This document shows, in pieces, positions 6,677 through 6,728 of a stretch of DNA of 6,728 nt; positions within the stretch are counted from its first letter, which is position 1; the number at the start of each line of letters is the position of its first letter. The stretch comes from Gammaproteobacteria bacterium (GTDB taxonomy: Bacteria; Pseudomonadota; Gammaproteobacteria; Chromatiales; Chromatiaceae), in NCBI GenBank assembly GCA_024644505.1, contig JAHEHQ010000145.1:1-6728 (forward strand), read 5' to 3'. Both the position numbers and the translations under genes were made by a program. A model generated the notes under the pieces. That model saw only the letters and a program-made list of their open reading frames with translations. It was not told the origin of the DNA and did no database searches.

Positions 6677-6679
6677 GAT

Positions 6680-6728
6680 TTACACCAACACCAGATTATC
6701 CCGATGAATCAATTCCTCCTCATCGAGA
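6680..6728 (-). CDS. proB: Glutamate 5-kinase, C-terminal end only
   Basis: Only the last 15 codons and the TAA stop (6682-6680) are in the window. They read LDEEELIHRDNLVLV. The ending ELIHRDNLVLV resembles the C-terminus of gammaproteobacterial glutamate 5-kinase, in its PUA domain; this enzyme catalyses the first step of proline synthesis, making glutamyl phosphate. The position also fits: proB, often after obgE/cgtA, lies beside rpsT in Pseudomonas-like genomes. The call rests on a short stretch plus gene order. The gene faces rpsT tail to tail, and its stop is three bases from the heptamer array, so its 3' untranslated RNA would include the array. Confidence 0.75.
   Translation of the reverse strand, partial: LDEEELIHRDNLVLV

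Overview
This is a GC-rich chromosomal window from a gammaproteobacterium. The evidence is the gene order proB (tail) / rpsT / murJ-ribF-ileS-lspA and the close match of the protein motifs to that class. The arrangement is familiar from Pseudomonas and Chromatiales-like bacteria. I cannot name a genus from the sequence. All genes are core housekeeping genes, and I see no mobile-element gene, CRISPR array or tRNA.

Layout. Positions 1-40 lie downstream of lspA and show no supported feature; the usual next genes in this operon are fkpB and ispH. On the minus strand, transcribed right to left, come murJ (lipid II flippase, 5932-4391), ribF (FMN/FAD synthesis, 4347-3409), ileS (isoleucyl-tRNA synthetase, GTG start, 3352-524) and lspA (lipoprotein signal peptidase, 508-41). 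The gaps are 43, 56 and 15 bp, consistent with one operon. A perfect TATAAT lies upstream of both murJ and ribF, each with only a weak -35, so ribF-ileS-lspA may also have its own promoter. Divergently, on the plus strand, rpsT (ribosomal protein S20, 6078-6338) has a TTGACA promoter, a good Shine-Dalgarno sequence, the TTG start known from E. coli, and an intrinsic terminator. The last 49 bases hold the C-terminus of proB (glutamate 5-kinase) on the minus strand, so rpsT and proB are tail to tail.

The unusual part is the 341-bp gap between rpsT and proB. After the terminator it is largely built from 7-bp units: a short array of AGGGCCG-type units (6400-6441), a degenerate ACTACAA/ACCACCA block (6468-6495), and a long array of 17 CCCTNNN heptamers (6554-6672) abutting the proB stop. 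The outer arrays are in opposite orientation and can pair over about 26 bp. I see no coding sequence there. It looks like a composite, slippage-prone heptamer repeat element in a convergent intergenic region.

Functionally, the minus-strand genes join envelope building (MurJ, LspA), flavin cofactor supply (RibF) and tRNA charging (IleS). This grouping of growth-linked genes is conserved in the class.
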